This document shows positions 1-9,605 of a DNA stretch of 51,495 bases, piece by piece. The stretch comes from a virus, in the IMG/VR virus record IMGVR_UViG_3300031772_003178, positions 1 through 51,495 of that record. One strand, 5' to 3'. Position 1 is the stretch's first letter. Every line of letters starts with the position of its first letter. Under the pieces are notes generated by a model. It saw nothing but the letters and a program-made list of their open reading frames with translations, did not search any database and was not told the DNA's origin. Made by a program: the position numbers and the translations under genes.

Positions 1-11
1 AAACCTGCCAT
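1..11 (-). CDS. Possible first codons of a further tail gene (partial)
   Basis: An ATG on the minus strand at 11-9 begins M-A-G and runs off the left edge. It lies 33 bases after the stop of the 765-aa virion protein. The ribosome site before it is weak, so this start is only a possibility. Confidence 0.3.
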
Positions 12-43
12 CTTGTGATTAAGTAGCAGGTCTTCTTAGAATC

Positions 44-2341
44 TCAGATGTTAAAGCTAGCTGAGATCGAGATGACTGCCGGTGTAATGGTTTGAGATTC
101 TTGGACTTTCGTGAGAATTTTATCTTGTGTCGTCCTGACAGTGTCGGATCGTGAAATAAACGCGTGAATAGTATTGTCTGTAAAGATCTTCGTCTTGGGG
201 TTCAGAATCTGGTCTAGTATTCTTCGTGAATCGGCAGAATCTTCACTTGTAAGCGGAGCAAACTCTGACGGGAATGCTGTTCCCGATGATATCGGCAAAA
301 AAGGCGTCCCGAACTCATTGTTCAAGTACCACTCTCCGTAGTTTGGATGATCAACCGCTAGTGCCCCCGTCAGACGAGAAAGGACGGCAAAGTCATCAGA
401 AAGAGACCCGGTATTGGTAACGATACCAACCGTTTGTCCATAATCGGCCGGAGTGCTTGTGTAAACATAATTCACTCCGATGTCCCAAGTATTGCTTCCA
501 GAAATTACATCGATTACCTTTAATCCTGGTTTGGGTGGATTTGCGATTCGATTATGACGTCTCCTTGAAGATGGAACAAATGTGTTTTCATCTTGTCCTT
601 GATCGATCAAGAACTCAAGTCTGAACTGTCTAAACCAGATCCCTGTGTCTTCTCCTTTTCGGACGTCATCCGTGACGTCCGTTGTCATGGTACCCGTTAG
701 AATCGAGGGCGTTGCAATAAGCAACTTCCACTTTCCATGTATCTCTGTTCCTCTCAATCCGGGACGAAAGCCTATCATCTGCGGTCTTGGGTGTGGAATG
801 TTGAAAACTCCAGATATGCCTGCGGCGGAACCAGATCTATCAAAAATCTTTTCCACGTACACATCGTCTAGTAATGGATACACTGCTCTGATTGTTTCTG
901 GTCCGATTGTGGACCCCGTCGTCGGCCATTCGTTTTCCGCAGCAACGCCGCCCGGAGCAGACAACCACCCCGGCGGCGGACTTCCGCCGGGAATACTACC
1001 CGTTCTAAATGCAAGATCTCCCGGAACGACTCTAGAGTCATAGAACCATGGAATATTTGTTCCCGTCATGAATCCCATCGGGAAGGAAGCAAATGAGAAA
1101 TCAGAATTCTCTGATGCAGAGAGATACGTACGAGCATATGACGCTGATGTCGGGCTTGAATATTTGCTGTTTATAACTCTATCTGTCCAGAACCTAGAAG
1201 CTCCTGGTGACTCATGATTGACATGTGAGTATAGACTCGAGATGCTTCGTGGGTTTTCATTTGGAGATGAGTCGCAAAAGATCGTTCGCATGTCTATGTC
1301 ACGATCATATTCAAAATACGCTGACGAGTCGGATCCTGTCAAGTCTGGAAAAACATATCCGAATTCAGGACGATTTCTATGTCCAGCCCATAAAAGATAT
1401 GTTCCTTGAAGAGTTGGTGGAATTCCACGCTGTTCGGTCGAGTTTACGCCTATCGGAAGACGCGGATACGTTTCAAACGTATTTGTCTTTTTGTCGTTCC
1501 AAAGCGGGTGAGCATAGTTAAACACAACGTTTGGACTCACAAGTGATATTTCGATACCTCCAAGACCATGTGCTTTTTGTAGTTCTTGAAAACTCGAAGA
1601 GGTTGCTGGAAGTCCAAAGCCGCCATTTTGAAATTTTCCAGCGCCATGAATACCATCATTGGGTGCAACTCCACCACGAAGATCGTGGATGAACTCTACC
1701 CAGACCTTTATGTCTCGAATCTTTCCATAGTCGGGAACGTCAATACTAAATTGAGTAGGTTTATATGCAAAGTTATTTCTATATGTTCCCGATACTGGAT
1801 GAAATACATATCGACCATTTATCGTCGTTCCATCACGAATATTCGTCGTATTGGGTATATCATATGTCGATGCAAATTCTACCAATGATGGAAATCCACC
1901 CGGCGTTGGAGCAATCTGAGTGTCTGACGCGGACATCTTGTATGTCATTGTAACAAACCGAGATGACTTAGAATAATATTGTGAACCTGTCGCTGCAACT
2001 GGAGAGATCTCAAGTCTGCTAGATCCTGAATTGAGCGCGTTCAGTCGAAAGATTTCGTGATCGGATGAGCTCAATGCTGCGGCCACATATGCATGTCGCT
2101 TGCCGATGACTGTTTGTGTCCACGACGGTGGGACGTCTAAACCGTCAGTCCCAAGCACACGATCATTATATTTTGATCGTTCCTTCGAGCGTCTGACGTT
2201 GATATTTCCGCTGATCGGGGCGAGAGCACTAATCAGAGTGTTCGTTGGAGTCTTCTGAACTTCCCCCGTCAATTGATAAAGCCCGACCTCTGAGTTTTGG
2301 GTCGTCGTTGTGCTATCACCTAAAAATGAACCGGATGCCAT
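44..2341 (-). CDS. Virion structural protein, probably tail or fibre associated (765 aa)
   Basis: I do not recognise a named domain. The protein is rich in Ser, Gly, Thr and Tyr, has no signal peptide or membrane segment, and has the beta-rich texture of tail surface proteins: many short strands, GS/TGS motifs and aromatic residues. Near the end is a long Thr/Gln-rich polar stretch. It is the last complete gene of the tail block in the reading direction, after the LamG-type tail protein and a small 122-aa protein of similar composition. A distal tail-fibre or adaptor role is inferred from that position. The start is the first ATG, 46 bases after the 122-aa gene. Confidence 0.6.
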   Translation of the reverse strand: MASGSFLGDSTTTTQNSEVGLYQLTGEVQKTPTNTLISALAPISGNINVRRSKERSKYNDRVLGTDGLDVPPSWTQTVIGKRHAYVAAALSSSDHEIFRLNALNSGSSRLEISPVAATGSQYYSKSSRFVTMTYKMSASDTQIAPTPGGFPSLVEFASTYDIPNTTNIRDGTTINGRYVFHPVSGTYRNNFAYKPTQFSIDVPDYGKIRDIKVWVEFIHDLRGGVAPNDGIHGAGKFQNGGFGLPATSSSFQELQKAHGLGGIEISLVSPNVVFNYAHPLWNDKKTNTFETYPRLPIGVNSTEQRGIPPTLQGTYLLWAGHRNRPEFGYVFPDLTGSDSSAYFEYDRDIDMRTIFCDSSPNENPRSISSLYSHVNHESPGASRFWTDRVINSKYSSPTSASYARTYLSASENSDFSFASFPMGFMTGTNIPWFYDSRVVPGDLAFRTGSIPGGSPPPGWLSAPGGVAAENEWPTTGSTIGPETIRAVYPLLDDVYVEKIFDRSGSAAGISGVFNIPHPRPQMIGFRPGLRGTEIHGKWKLLIATPSILTGTMTTDVTDDVRKGEDTGIWFRQFRLEFLIDQGQDENTFVPSSRRRHNRIANPPKPGLKVIDVISGSNTWDIGVNYVYTSTPADYGQTVGIVTNTGSLSDDFAVLSRLTGALAVDHPNYGEWYLNNEFGTPFLPISSGTAFPSEFAPLTSEDSADSRRILDQILNPKTKIFTDNTIHAFISRSDTVRTTQDKILTKVQESQTITPAVISISASFNI

Positions 2342-2387
2342 ATTAGATCACAATGTTATCAGCAAGATGTGTTAAGTATGAGTTCAT

Positions 2388-2756
2388 TCACATCGACCCA
2401 GAAATATTCAATGTTTCATTGCCAAATACATCGACATCTCTATATTCAGAGATAGAAACCGCCAATGGAATAGGGATCTTTCTTATATCTCTGAATCTTG
2501 AATTGACCGCTCCATTAATACTAAATGCATGGATCGGCTTCATATAGGTCGTCTGAATGGAGTTAACATGCCACACTCGTGGGCCTCCATGTACGACGTT
2601 TAGGGCATTCGAGTCGGGGACATTTGCAAATTTTATCCCTCGAACGAACTGTTGTTTTCTAGGACCAGAACTACCAGCAAATGTAGTAACGGTGCTTCCC
2701 GCTGGTGCCGGATTCAATGATCCTGAATCTAGTGTCCATGTGAACGATGAGACCAT
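2388..2756 (-). CDS. Small virion-type protein of unknown function (122 aa)
   Basis: I do not recognise the family. The first 40 residues are Ser/Thr/Gly rich and the remainder mixes short beta-prone segments. Composition matches the flanking 971-aa and 765-aa tail proteins. It begins 3 bases after the stop of the 971-aa gene, so it is probably co-transcribed and coupled. A small tail or fibre accessory protein is the simplest inference. Confidence 0.55.
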   Translation of the reverse strand: MVSSFTWTLDSGSLNPAPAGSTVTTFAGSSGPRKQQFVRGIKFANVPDSNALNVVHGGPRVWHVNSIQTTYMKPIHAFSINGAVNSRFRDIRKIPIPLAVSISEYRDVDVFGNETLNISGSM

Positions 2757-2759
2757 TGT

Positions 2760-5675
2760 TTACCTGATGAATACTCTGATTGCGCCTTCGAGTTGAAGTT
2801 GTTGTTCTTGTCTTCTATAATTCCACTGAAGTTTTGGCCGCTCGAGCATGTGACTTTCTACTATGAATTCCTCGCCTATGAAGTTAACTCGTGCTGGCAT
2901 GAGACGACGCGTTAGATCGATAAATGATCTGTCGAAGAACTCAAGCATATCTGCGAACACTCTGAAGTTCAATCTTCCCTGCAGCCTCTTAAAATAGTTC
3001 CTTCGAAGTATTTCAAGATCAGGATAGCTCTCTCGATATCTATTAGCACCGATTCCTATTGCTTCATTGAATCCATCCAGTGTCGAGACGATCTGTGAGA
3101 TATCCTCGTTCAGAGCGTCGATCATGTTGAATTCGAGCGCGACAGTGTTTAGGTCATCAAACGCTTCATCTGGTGTCACCCTGGATTCATCAAGTACGCG
3201 AACTTTGTCATCATTCCAACCATACTCTGGTGATGCTATATAATTGTAATCGTTGAGGAATTTCTTATATGGGTTCTCATCGGCAGTGAATCCCAGCGCT
3301 GATCCAGAAATTCCTCTCCCGGACACGTCATTGATCCCTCCTACCAACGATCCTCCAACGAATGTTGAGTTCTCATTGAGTCTAAGATGTAGATTGAGCA
3401 ACATTCCATCATTTGGTGTGGCTATGCCGAAGCTTTGATAGTTCAATGTGTGATCGTCCAGCTCCGCAGAAGTAAGAGCTTGTTGCCAAACTCTGAATTC
3501 CTGAACCCATTGTTGACTCGGGATGACTCCGCCCGTCGTCGATCCGATATATGCTGTATAGATTCGTGGTGTAGGCGAGACCGTAAATGTTCCAGAGGTA
3601 TACAAGTGTCTATCGATGGCATCGCCATCAAGAGACCTGACCTCGAGGTTCAAGGATGACGATTGAGAGCTTCTAACGAAGGCGATGTTGTACCACCTAT
3701 TATCGAAGATGGATGCTCCCGAAAGGATCAGAGAGCCCTCAGAGCCAGTGAGGATAAGTGATCCCGTCTGGGATGTAAAAGAATCCTTGGCAAAGTTTAG
3801 CTGATATCGCATCGACCCGCTGTTAATCGTCCAGAGTGATCCAGTTCCAATCGATGCTGTCAGGCCAGTGCTAATCTGGTTCGGGAATCTTGCTCTGATC
3901 TCCACAGTTCCAAGAGAGCTCGTAAAAGCATTTATGTTGACTCTATTGCTAGTCATCACTGAACCGCTACCAAATGTCAAAGCGGCAGAGCTTTTCTGTG
4001 CATTAATTCTGAATGTGGATATCCCTGTGTTTTTCTTTGCTCCGTACTCCTTGAGACGCACGAAGTTCTTGTTAACACCATAGACTCGAAATAGAGCTTC
4101 TACACTTTCTCTTGTTCCTTTGCTTTTGTACATGTACATGAGATTCAGGAGCGTTCTTTTCCAAAACTCATTCTTAATCTGATAAAGCTTATTGTCTAGT
4201 TCTTTATTGGCATCAAGATTTGTAAGTACATTTTTGCCAACAAGATATTGGACAGCATCTGCATTGAGAAAATTACCAGTAAACTCCCATCCAAAGAATC
4301 TTGCAGCATCTTGCAAAAGTGCATCGGGTGTTTGATTAAATTCACCATAGTTCACCTTGAGAACATTCGTGAACTGATCGATACCAACCTTCACTTGATC
4401 GAGCTCTCTTGCGATCATGTACAAGAAATCACGAAGAATAGTTGTGTTGTTGAAATCCTCGAGCAATGCAAAGTTCTCAGGAAAGAATCTCATGATGAGA
4501 TTGTCATTGTCTCTATCGTATAGAGTTCCAGATGTTTGCTGATCAGAAACGTGCGAATACACTTCTGGAGCATTATATGACATGATCTGATCTGGGTAAT
4601 CGAATGACAGAAGTGACCCTGATCGTCTCAGAGACGTGTAATAATTTTGAATATTTCCATTCAGTCTGTGTCCAGCATAATCGAGAACGACAGCATTCTC
4701 TACTGGGAAGTTTGTCGACCCTGTTTCATTAAATCTCCAAAGAGCAACGAGCCCGCTCTGTGCGAATATCTTTGTGTTGAAACTAGACGTCACTGTCGAG
4801 AGAACTCTTGTTGTGTTCCACAGCCTTATGTCGTCTAGACATCCAGACAATGGTATTACTGTTTTAGACGCCAACGTACCAGAACCAATGTTGAGTTTAC
4901 TACCGCCAACGTTGATGATTCCTGTTATCGCATGCGTCGCGGACATGACGACGATAGGAAACGATGTGCGTGAACCAGTCATGACTGTCGCCAACAATCC
5001 GTCCTTATCGAACGAGTAAGCGAAGTATGAAGAGACACCTGGAACAGCAGACGCAGATACTTCACTGCTTGTTGATCCAGACGAGAATTTAAAGAATGCT
5101 TTAGATCCAGAGAAATAGACGCTGTATCCATCCATGTTACTTCCACTGACTTTCTGCAGAACGACCATCGCGTCATTGGATCCGGTAAGTGCTGGTGGTG
5201 GAACTGCCCACATTTCTATCGCCCATGATCCTGTTCCAGGGCTAAGCAATGTTGTGCGTGCTACTTTCGCTTCTGTCCCGACATCTGCAATATTGACGTA
5301 TGCAAATCCGCTTGATGGCGTAAAATTGAGATGTCCGATCCTTGCTGGCCACATCGATAATGCATATCGTTGATAATCATCAAGGGAATCAGAGAACATT
5401 TGTCTTGAGTTCTCTGACTGATCGTACGGTAGTTCATTTAGTATCTTTTCACCGGTGATATTGAAATAATCAAGAGCAGAGTTAAAGAAAACAAAGTTTG
5501 CAAAATCTGAGTAGTCGACTTTGAGAGTTACCTTCTCAAAGAGTTTTATCTTGCGAAGCAGATTATCTTGGCCGTCGTCGTCTGGAAAAATGGTCTCGAG
5601 GCTCTGTGCTGGATGAGCGACGAGGTCACTTTGTTTCTTCAAACGATCGTCAAACAAGCTGAATAATCTTGACAT
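2760..5675 (-). CDS. Tail protein with two LamG-like domains and a P2-I-like tail segment (971 aa)
   Basis: Two concanavalin/LamG-like beta-sandwich regions are visible at roughly residues 150-330 and 560-765. Each has the pattern of alternating strands, W-x-I-E-x-W or V-E-I-x-x-R openings and G-S-G turns. Between them, at about 385-545, is a helical segment with FLYMIARELDQVK and a Lys-Gly-Thr-Arg-containing region resembling phage tail protein I (the wedge protein that links baseplate to fibres). LamG domains in phage tails usually bind carbohydrate or form fibre modules. It lies directly after the gp6/gp25 baseplate genes, as expected for a baseplate-to-fibre connector. Its start overlaps the stop of the 61-aa gene by one base. 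Confidence 0.7.
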   Translation of the reverse strand: MSRLFSLFDDRLKKQSDLVAHPAQSLETIFPDDDGQDNLLRKIKLFEKVTLKVDYSDFANFVFFNSALDYFNITGEKILNELPYDQSENSRQMFSDSLDDYQRYALSMWPARIGHLNFTPSSGFAYVNIADVGTEAKVARTTLLSPGTGSWAIEMWAVPPPALTGSNDAMVVLQKVSGSNMDGYSVYFSGSKAFFKFSSGSTSSEVSASAVPGVSSYFAYSFDKDGLLATVMTGSRTSFPIVVMSATHAITGIINVGGSKLNIGSGTLASKTVIPLSGCLDDIRLWNTTRVLSTVTSSFNTKIFAQSGLVALWRFNETGSTNFPVENAVVLDYAGHRLNGNIQNYYTSLRRSGSLLSFDYPDQIMSYNAPEVYSHVSDQQTSGTLYDRDNDNLIMRFFPENFALLEDFNNTTILRDFLYMIARELDQVKVGIDQFTNVLKVNYGEFNQTPDALLQDAARFFGWEFTGNFLNADAVQYLVGKNVLTNLDANKELDNKLYQIKNEFWKRTLLNLMYMYKSKGTRESVEALFRVYGVNKNFVRLKEYGAKKNTGISTFRINAQKSSAALTFGSGSVMTSNRVNINAFTSSLGTVEIRARFPNQISTGLTASIGTGSLWTINSGSMRYQLNFAKDSFTSQTGSLILTGSEGSLILSGASIFDNRWYNIAFVRSSQSSSLNLEVRSLDGDAIDRHLYTSGTFTVSPTPRIYTAYIGSTTGGVIPSQQWVQEFRVWQQALTSAELDDHTLNYQSFGIATPNDGMLLNLHLRLNENSTFVGGSLVGGINDVSGRGISGSALGFTADENPYKKFLNDYNYIASPEYGWNDDKVRVLDESRVTPDEAFDDLNTVALEFNMIDALNEDISQIVSTLDGFNEAIGIGANRYRESYPDLEILRRNYFKRLQGRLNFRVFADMLEFFDRSFIDLTRRLMPARVNFIGEEFIVESHMLERPKLQWNYRRQEQQLQLEGAIRVFIR

Positions 5676-5860
5676 CAGTCTCCATTCTCTTTTGCATCAC
5701 AGAACATGATGTACTCCTCGGCAAGAGCTTCATATTCTTTGTCGCGCGCGTCGCGACGTTCTAGACGAACTCCTTTACGTGATGTTATCAATTTCGTCAT
5801 TGCAGTTTCATAGTCTTTGCGATTCGTGAATCTAAACTGCTGTTCTGTAGTTGTTTCCAT
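5675..5860 (-). CDS. Small charged protein of unknown function (61 aa)
   Basis: This is a short acidic and basic helical protein rich in Arg, Lys, Glu and Asp, with no cysteine and no membrane segment. It sits between two tail proteins and its stop overlaps the start of the 971-aa gene. No family is recognised. It may be a small chaperone-like or scaffold helper, but nothing in the sequence proves that. Confidence 0.55.
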   Translation of the reverse strand: METTTEQQFRFTNRKDYETAMTKLITSRKGVRLERRDARDKEYEALAEEYIMFCDAKENGD

Positions 5861-5899
5861 TTTACACCGTTTTCAGCTTTCTTTTATTTTCTTCTCGTA

Positions 5900-7261
5900 T
5901 TAAACAACACGGAATTTCCACTGTTTATCGATGATCTGGTTTTGACCATCTACATCACATAGGAAAACAAGTCTGTACACGTTTCCCGCAGAGAGACAAT
6001 TCATGTAGAAAGAGAAGTAATTTCCCTTTTGATCGTACGAGAGTCTTGTAAACTCTTCTCCCGAGCCTGTTCCAAACGACACCACATCCAGATTAGTTCT
6101 ATCATTCATAATCTTATAGAACATCCTGTCTATGACAAGTCCATCTGGGCCAGAACTGGCCGTCAACACGACAGCTGGATTGTAGTCTTGATTACGAACG
6201 AAAACATTGAATATGACTTTATCGTCGATCGAATATTGATTTTTTAGATTCTTTACGTTCACGAAATAGACGCTTTGTGAATCGTTTTCATGTGAAGTTG
6301 AATCCAAGAAATGCATCGTGCCGGTCATGAACGCACGTGATCCAGAGAACCACACATCTCTAAAGATAGATCCAGAGTAAGAACCCGTCGGAAGAGCAAA
6401 GGAAGCACTATAGATTCCTGTCTTAACAAGTGATCCAGTGATAGTTTTGACGCTGCCACTTGCGTCGTCGATCCTAAGATATATCGATCCTGTTCCAATT
6501 GTCGGGATATTAGCGAGCTGTCCGCGTACACGATTGTACAACACAAGAGATCCGGTATAATCGAACAAGAAATTGTTTCTATCATCACGAACGCAATCGT
6601 CCCATTCAGCTTCAACATATGGTCGTTTGTCAGGAAAGAACGTGTTGCGTCCATGGAACATCTTAATATATCGATCGTTGTAGTCGGCAGACGACGCAGA
6701 CATCTTGATCAAGAATCCATAGTTTGGCAACCCACCAGTCAACCATGCGTTAATGATCGGGGTAACATTCGCATCAATGTTCTCATGTCCAGTATCAAAA
6801 TGTGCCGTTACAATTGGACCAGATCCTGACGCGCCTGCACTTGTCCAGTAAGAAGTTGTCTTTGCCTTCTCCCAATTTGCGACACCTGAATCGGAGAAAT
6901 TGTCAACGTCATGACCGTTTCCCTCATCCCAATCTTGAGAAACTGCTTGAATCAAAAGATCGAAACTCGATGGAAGTGTTTGATCGTGGACAGTATCTGT
7001 CATTCTCAGCTTGTACGTGATCCCTGTCGACGGAGCCGCAAGGGACGCTGTGAGTGATTGTATTGGAGACAGATCAAACTTAGATAGAATATTTCCAAGA
7101 CTGGCTGTAGCAAAATATCCGCCGGCAGTTCCAGATACCGGAGCCAACCTGAACGTGTGAAGAATCTCACATGATCCAAAATTAGACCCTGTCTTACGAA
7201 CGTCATTTGGTCCGTAATTGCTAATAAACGTGTCTTTGTTCGAATAAATTCGATAGATCAT
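5900..7261 (-). CDS. Virion protein with an N-terminal DNRLRE-like beta domain (453 aa)
   Basis: The N-terminal 210 residues read like the DNRLRE/TGF-propeptide-like beta module: an N-terminal YSNKDTFISNYG stretch, a central W-x-E-G segment, and a C-terminal DRYIKMFHGRNT segment followed by PYVEAEW. This module occurs in surface and fibre proteins. The remaining 240 residues form Ig-like beta repeats with G-S-Y-S and G-T-G-S turns. It lies between the baseplate J/gp6 protein and the LamG tail protein, so it is probably an outer baseplate or fibre part. The start is preceded by GAGG at good spacing. Confidence 0.65.
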   Translation of the reverse strand: MIYRIYSNKDTFISNYGPNDVRKTGSNFGSCEILHTFRLAPVSGTAGGYFATASLGNILSKFDLSPIQSLTASLAAPSTGITYKLRMTDTVHDQTLPSSFDLLIQAVSQDWDEGNGHDVDNFSDSGVANWEKAKTTSYWTSAGASGSGPIVTAHFDTGHENIDANVTPIINAWLTGGLPNYGFLIKMSASSADYNDRYIKMFHGRNTFFPDKRPYVEAEWDDCVRDDRNNFLFDYTGSLVLYNRVRGQLANIPTIGTGSIYLRIDDASGSVKTITGSLVKTGIYSASFALPTGSYSGSIFRDVWFSGSRAFMTGTMHFLDSTSHENDSQSVYFVNVKNLKNQYSIDDKVIFNVFVRNQDYNPAVVLTASSGPDGLVIDRMFYKIMNDRTNLDVVSFGTGSGEEFTRLSYDQKGNYFSFYMNCLSAGNVYRLVFLCDVDGQNQIIDKQWKFRVV

Positions 7262-7325
7262 AAAAGACCTCGCTCTTTTTGTCGACGTGTCCTTTGAGAT
7301 TGAGACATTTTATCGCGGGTTCCTG

Positions 7326-9170
7326 TCATTTGGTTTCTCCAAAGATATCTTTGCGAGGAAACTTGACCTCAAAGATCGAATTCTCTGGACAATAGATTAT
7401 GCCGCTCTGGGTGGCAGCTCTGGTGTCGAATCGAGTGTTAGAGTAAATAAGTCCACTTTCTTGTGTACCGAATGCGTTCTTAAACTCAAGCTTGTATACA
7501 GATATCACGCCATAAATTTTCTGTAGCTCTCCTGACACGTCTGATAACACGATTGGCTGTCCAATCTGCATCTTATCGACATCGAAATAATCGTTCAAGA
7601 CACTTAAACATTTCGCAAGAACCTCTTGACGATTTAGTTTCGGTCCAATGACTACACCGAAATCAATCTTCATATTCATAATATCTGAATGTAGAAGGTT
7701 CACGCCGTCCGTCATCATTCTTTTCTGTAACAGAAACGTACGAATGTTGTTCATCAAAGTTGATGACGCTCGAGTTAGATGTCCATCGGGATCTTTTGCA
7801 AGAACGTGGATATCGACTGCCTTCCCGTTTATGTTGTTTCGACGAACATAGACTTTTTCTGGTTTACCAAACTTCGCAGGGATCGACATCACCTGAGCAA
7901 TGAAATCCTCACGAGTCACGGTTCTGTTCTGCGCTGCAAAATATGCTGATCTATTTGCCTGGATTTCTGGAATCGTCTCCTCTGCCGCGCCGCCTTCTGA
8001 CTTTGAAATGTTTGTCGTCTCAATAGATCCGATGACTCCTGACTTGAGGGATGGATCTAGGGATGTCGACGTGAAATCAAAGTTTGCCTCAAGCATGCTC
8101 TTGATCGTTCCAGGAGCAACATTCGTTTGCGCGCCGCCGCCGACCCGATAATTGACAGTGAGTGTCGTATTGTATGGGCTGAGACCGAGCGTCTGAGTTT
8201 TAAGAAAGTTCTGCGGGTCAATTACAAAGCTACTAAACGTTCTTCTTCCCGGTAACGGCAACGCAAGATCTGCAAGGTTGGGAACGAGTTCGTCATCGAA
8301 ACTTACACCGTTTCCTGAACCAAAGATCAAGGACGTCTTTTGTGTAAGAGGATCTCGATCTGTAATGAATCTACGTGGCACTGCTTTGAGTTTAAGAACG
8401 AATGGAACGGTATCGTTGTCGTCGCCGGAATTAGTGATAGCTTCGAACACCATCTCCTGAGCGAGGAACTCGACCTCGGTCCATTCGTTCCCATCAGAAT
8501 CTGTCACGGACAAAACCTCGATGACATCGGAATTTGATAGCTCGATCGTCTTGAACTGCTCAAAGTCTACGATCGAGAAAGTCTCGTTCTTTGTCTCTCC
8601 GGCGATGACCTCTGCGTCTTTTCTTAGAGCAAAAAATGTTGGCACACCAGTCGTTGGATCGAACTGTGAACCTGTGACAAATCGCTTGTTGAATGTACTT
8701 GGAGTAGGTGCCGAGGCACTAAAGTGGATGTCGTCAAGGGTTTCAAAGATCACACCGTCTGGCCCCTGTGCTTTGGAACCTTTGCTGAGAATTCCTGAGT
8801 AGGAGTCATCAGGTACGCTTGCGCCGGCGACGGTAGTTGCGGGCACCTCGATGAAGAATGTCTGGATCGCTCTTGCGGCTCTTTTTCCTGCAGGTCTGTA
8901 TCCTTGTGATTTCGCAAAGGACACGACATTCTCGATCTGTCTAGCATTCTCTTGACGAATTTCTTCAAATTGAACGTCTTGGTAATAAGACAAAATGTCG
9001 GTTGCAGTTGCAACAAACTCCATCAATGCCATCCCGGGAGATGATTCATTGTAATCTTGAAACACTCCACTGTGGTGCGCCTGAGAGAAATTCATCAGGT
9101 CGCGCTTGACTGTCTGGAAGTCCTTGTTTAGATACTTCAATGACTTTTCTTTAAGAAAATTGATCGCCAT
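7326..9170 (-). CDS. Baseplate wedge protein, T4 gp6 / P2 J family (614 aa)
   Basis: The N-terminus carries the family hallmarks: a short helical start, then S-P-G-M-A-L-M-E-F and L-S-Y-Y-Q-D at about residues 43-65, then a helix around residue 85 and GYRPAG near residue 93. The central region is a large beta domain. The C-terminal part contains T-R-E-D-F (about 413-417) and a ferredoxin-like segment, as in baseplate J and gp6. In T4-like tails gp6 forms the inner ring of the wedge around the tube. It follows gp25 by 13 bases, the usual neighbour. The 614-aa length is close to T4 gp6. Confidence 0.85.
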   Translation of the reverse strand: MAINFLKEKSLKYLNKDFQTVKRDLMNFSQAHHSGVFQDYNESSPGMALMEFVATATDILSYYQDVQFEEIRQENARQIENVVSFAKSQGYRPAGKRAARAIQTFFIEVPATTVAGASVPDDSYSGILSKGSKAQGPDGVIFETLDDIHFSASAPTPSTFNKRFVTGSQFDPTTGVPTFFALRKDAEVIAGETKNETFSIVDFEQFKTIELSNSDVIEVLSVTDSDGNEWTEVEFLAQEMVFEAITNSGDDNDTVPFVLKLKAVPRRFITDRDPLTQKTSLIFGSGNGVSFDDELVPNLADLALPLPGRRTFSSFVIDPQNFLKTQTLGLSPYNTTLTVNYRVGGGAQTNVAPGTIKSMLEANFDFTSTSLDPSLKSGVIGSIETTNISKSEGGAAEETIPEIQANRSAYFAAQNRTVTREDFIAQVMSIPAKFGKPEKVYVRRNNINGKAVDIHVLAKDPDGHLTRASSTLMNNIRTFLLQKRMMTDGVNLLHSDIMNMKIDFGVVIGPKLNRQEVLAKCLSVLNDYFDVDKMQIGQPIVLSDVSGELQKIYGVISVYKLEFKNAFGTQESGLIYSNTRFDTRAATQSGIIYCPENSIFEVKFPRKDIFGETK

Positions 9171-9183
9171 CAGTATGTCCTCA

Positions 9184-9576
9184 TTATGTTACAAAGAAGT
9201 CCAAACGAGCATTGATATCAGGCCTACTCGTGATCCTGAACTCGAGCATTATCTTGATAGTGTTCTCTGGAACTGATTGACCGTCTTCAGACAACAAGAT
9301 ATCTAGTTTATCGAGTGAAACGAATGGAAGCCACGTAGAGATCTGGGACGTTATTCTTTCTTCGATCTTGGCGCGTAACTCATCGGCATCGATTGGCTCA
9401 AACAGGAATTCTCGGAGATTCGCTCCAAGATAGTAATGCATTGGTCTCTCGCCCCAATTCGTGAGGAGAAGAGACTTGATGTTCTCTTTGACCGCGGAGA
9501 CCTCGTCGTTGGTCGTGGCAAAATAGCCTACGGATCCCGATGATTTGGCAAATGGTAATGTAAAACCTATACTCAT
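9184..9576 (-). CDS. Baseplate wedge protein gp25 (GPW/gp25 family, 130 aa)
   Basis: The sequence has the gp25 signature: a V-K-E-N-I-K-S-L-L-L-T-N-x-G-E-R helix-turn at about residues 29-44, then the YYLGANLREFLFEP segment, then a conserved E-R-I helix and a C-terminal beta strand ending in F-F-V-T. In T4, gp25 sits at the sheath-baseplate junction and nucleates sheath assembly. It lies just upstream of the gp6/J gene, the classic order. The 130-aa length is normal for the family. Confidence 0.85.
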   Translation of the reverse strand: MSIGFTLPFAKSSGSVGYFATTNDEVSAVKENIKSLLLTNWGERPMHYYLGANLREFLFEPIDADELRAKIEERITSQISTWLPFVSLDKLDILLSEDGQSVPENTIKIMLEFRITSRPDINARLDFFVT

Positions 9577-9605
9577 TTCAGAGTAAGTAGGAACACACTA
9601 CGAGA

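Noticed and set aside
645-1043. Plus-strand frames inside the tail genes
   Set aside because: They are shadows of long minus-strand genes with better starts and composition.
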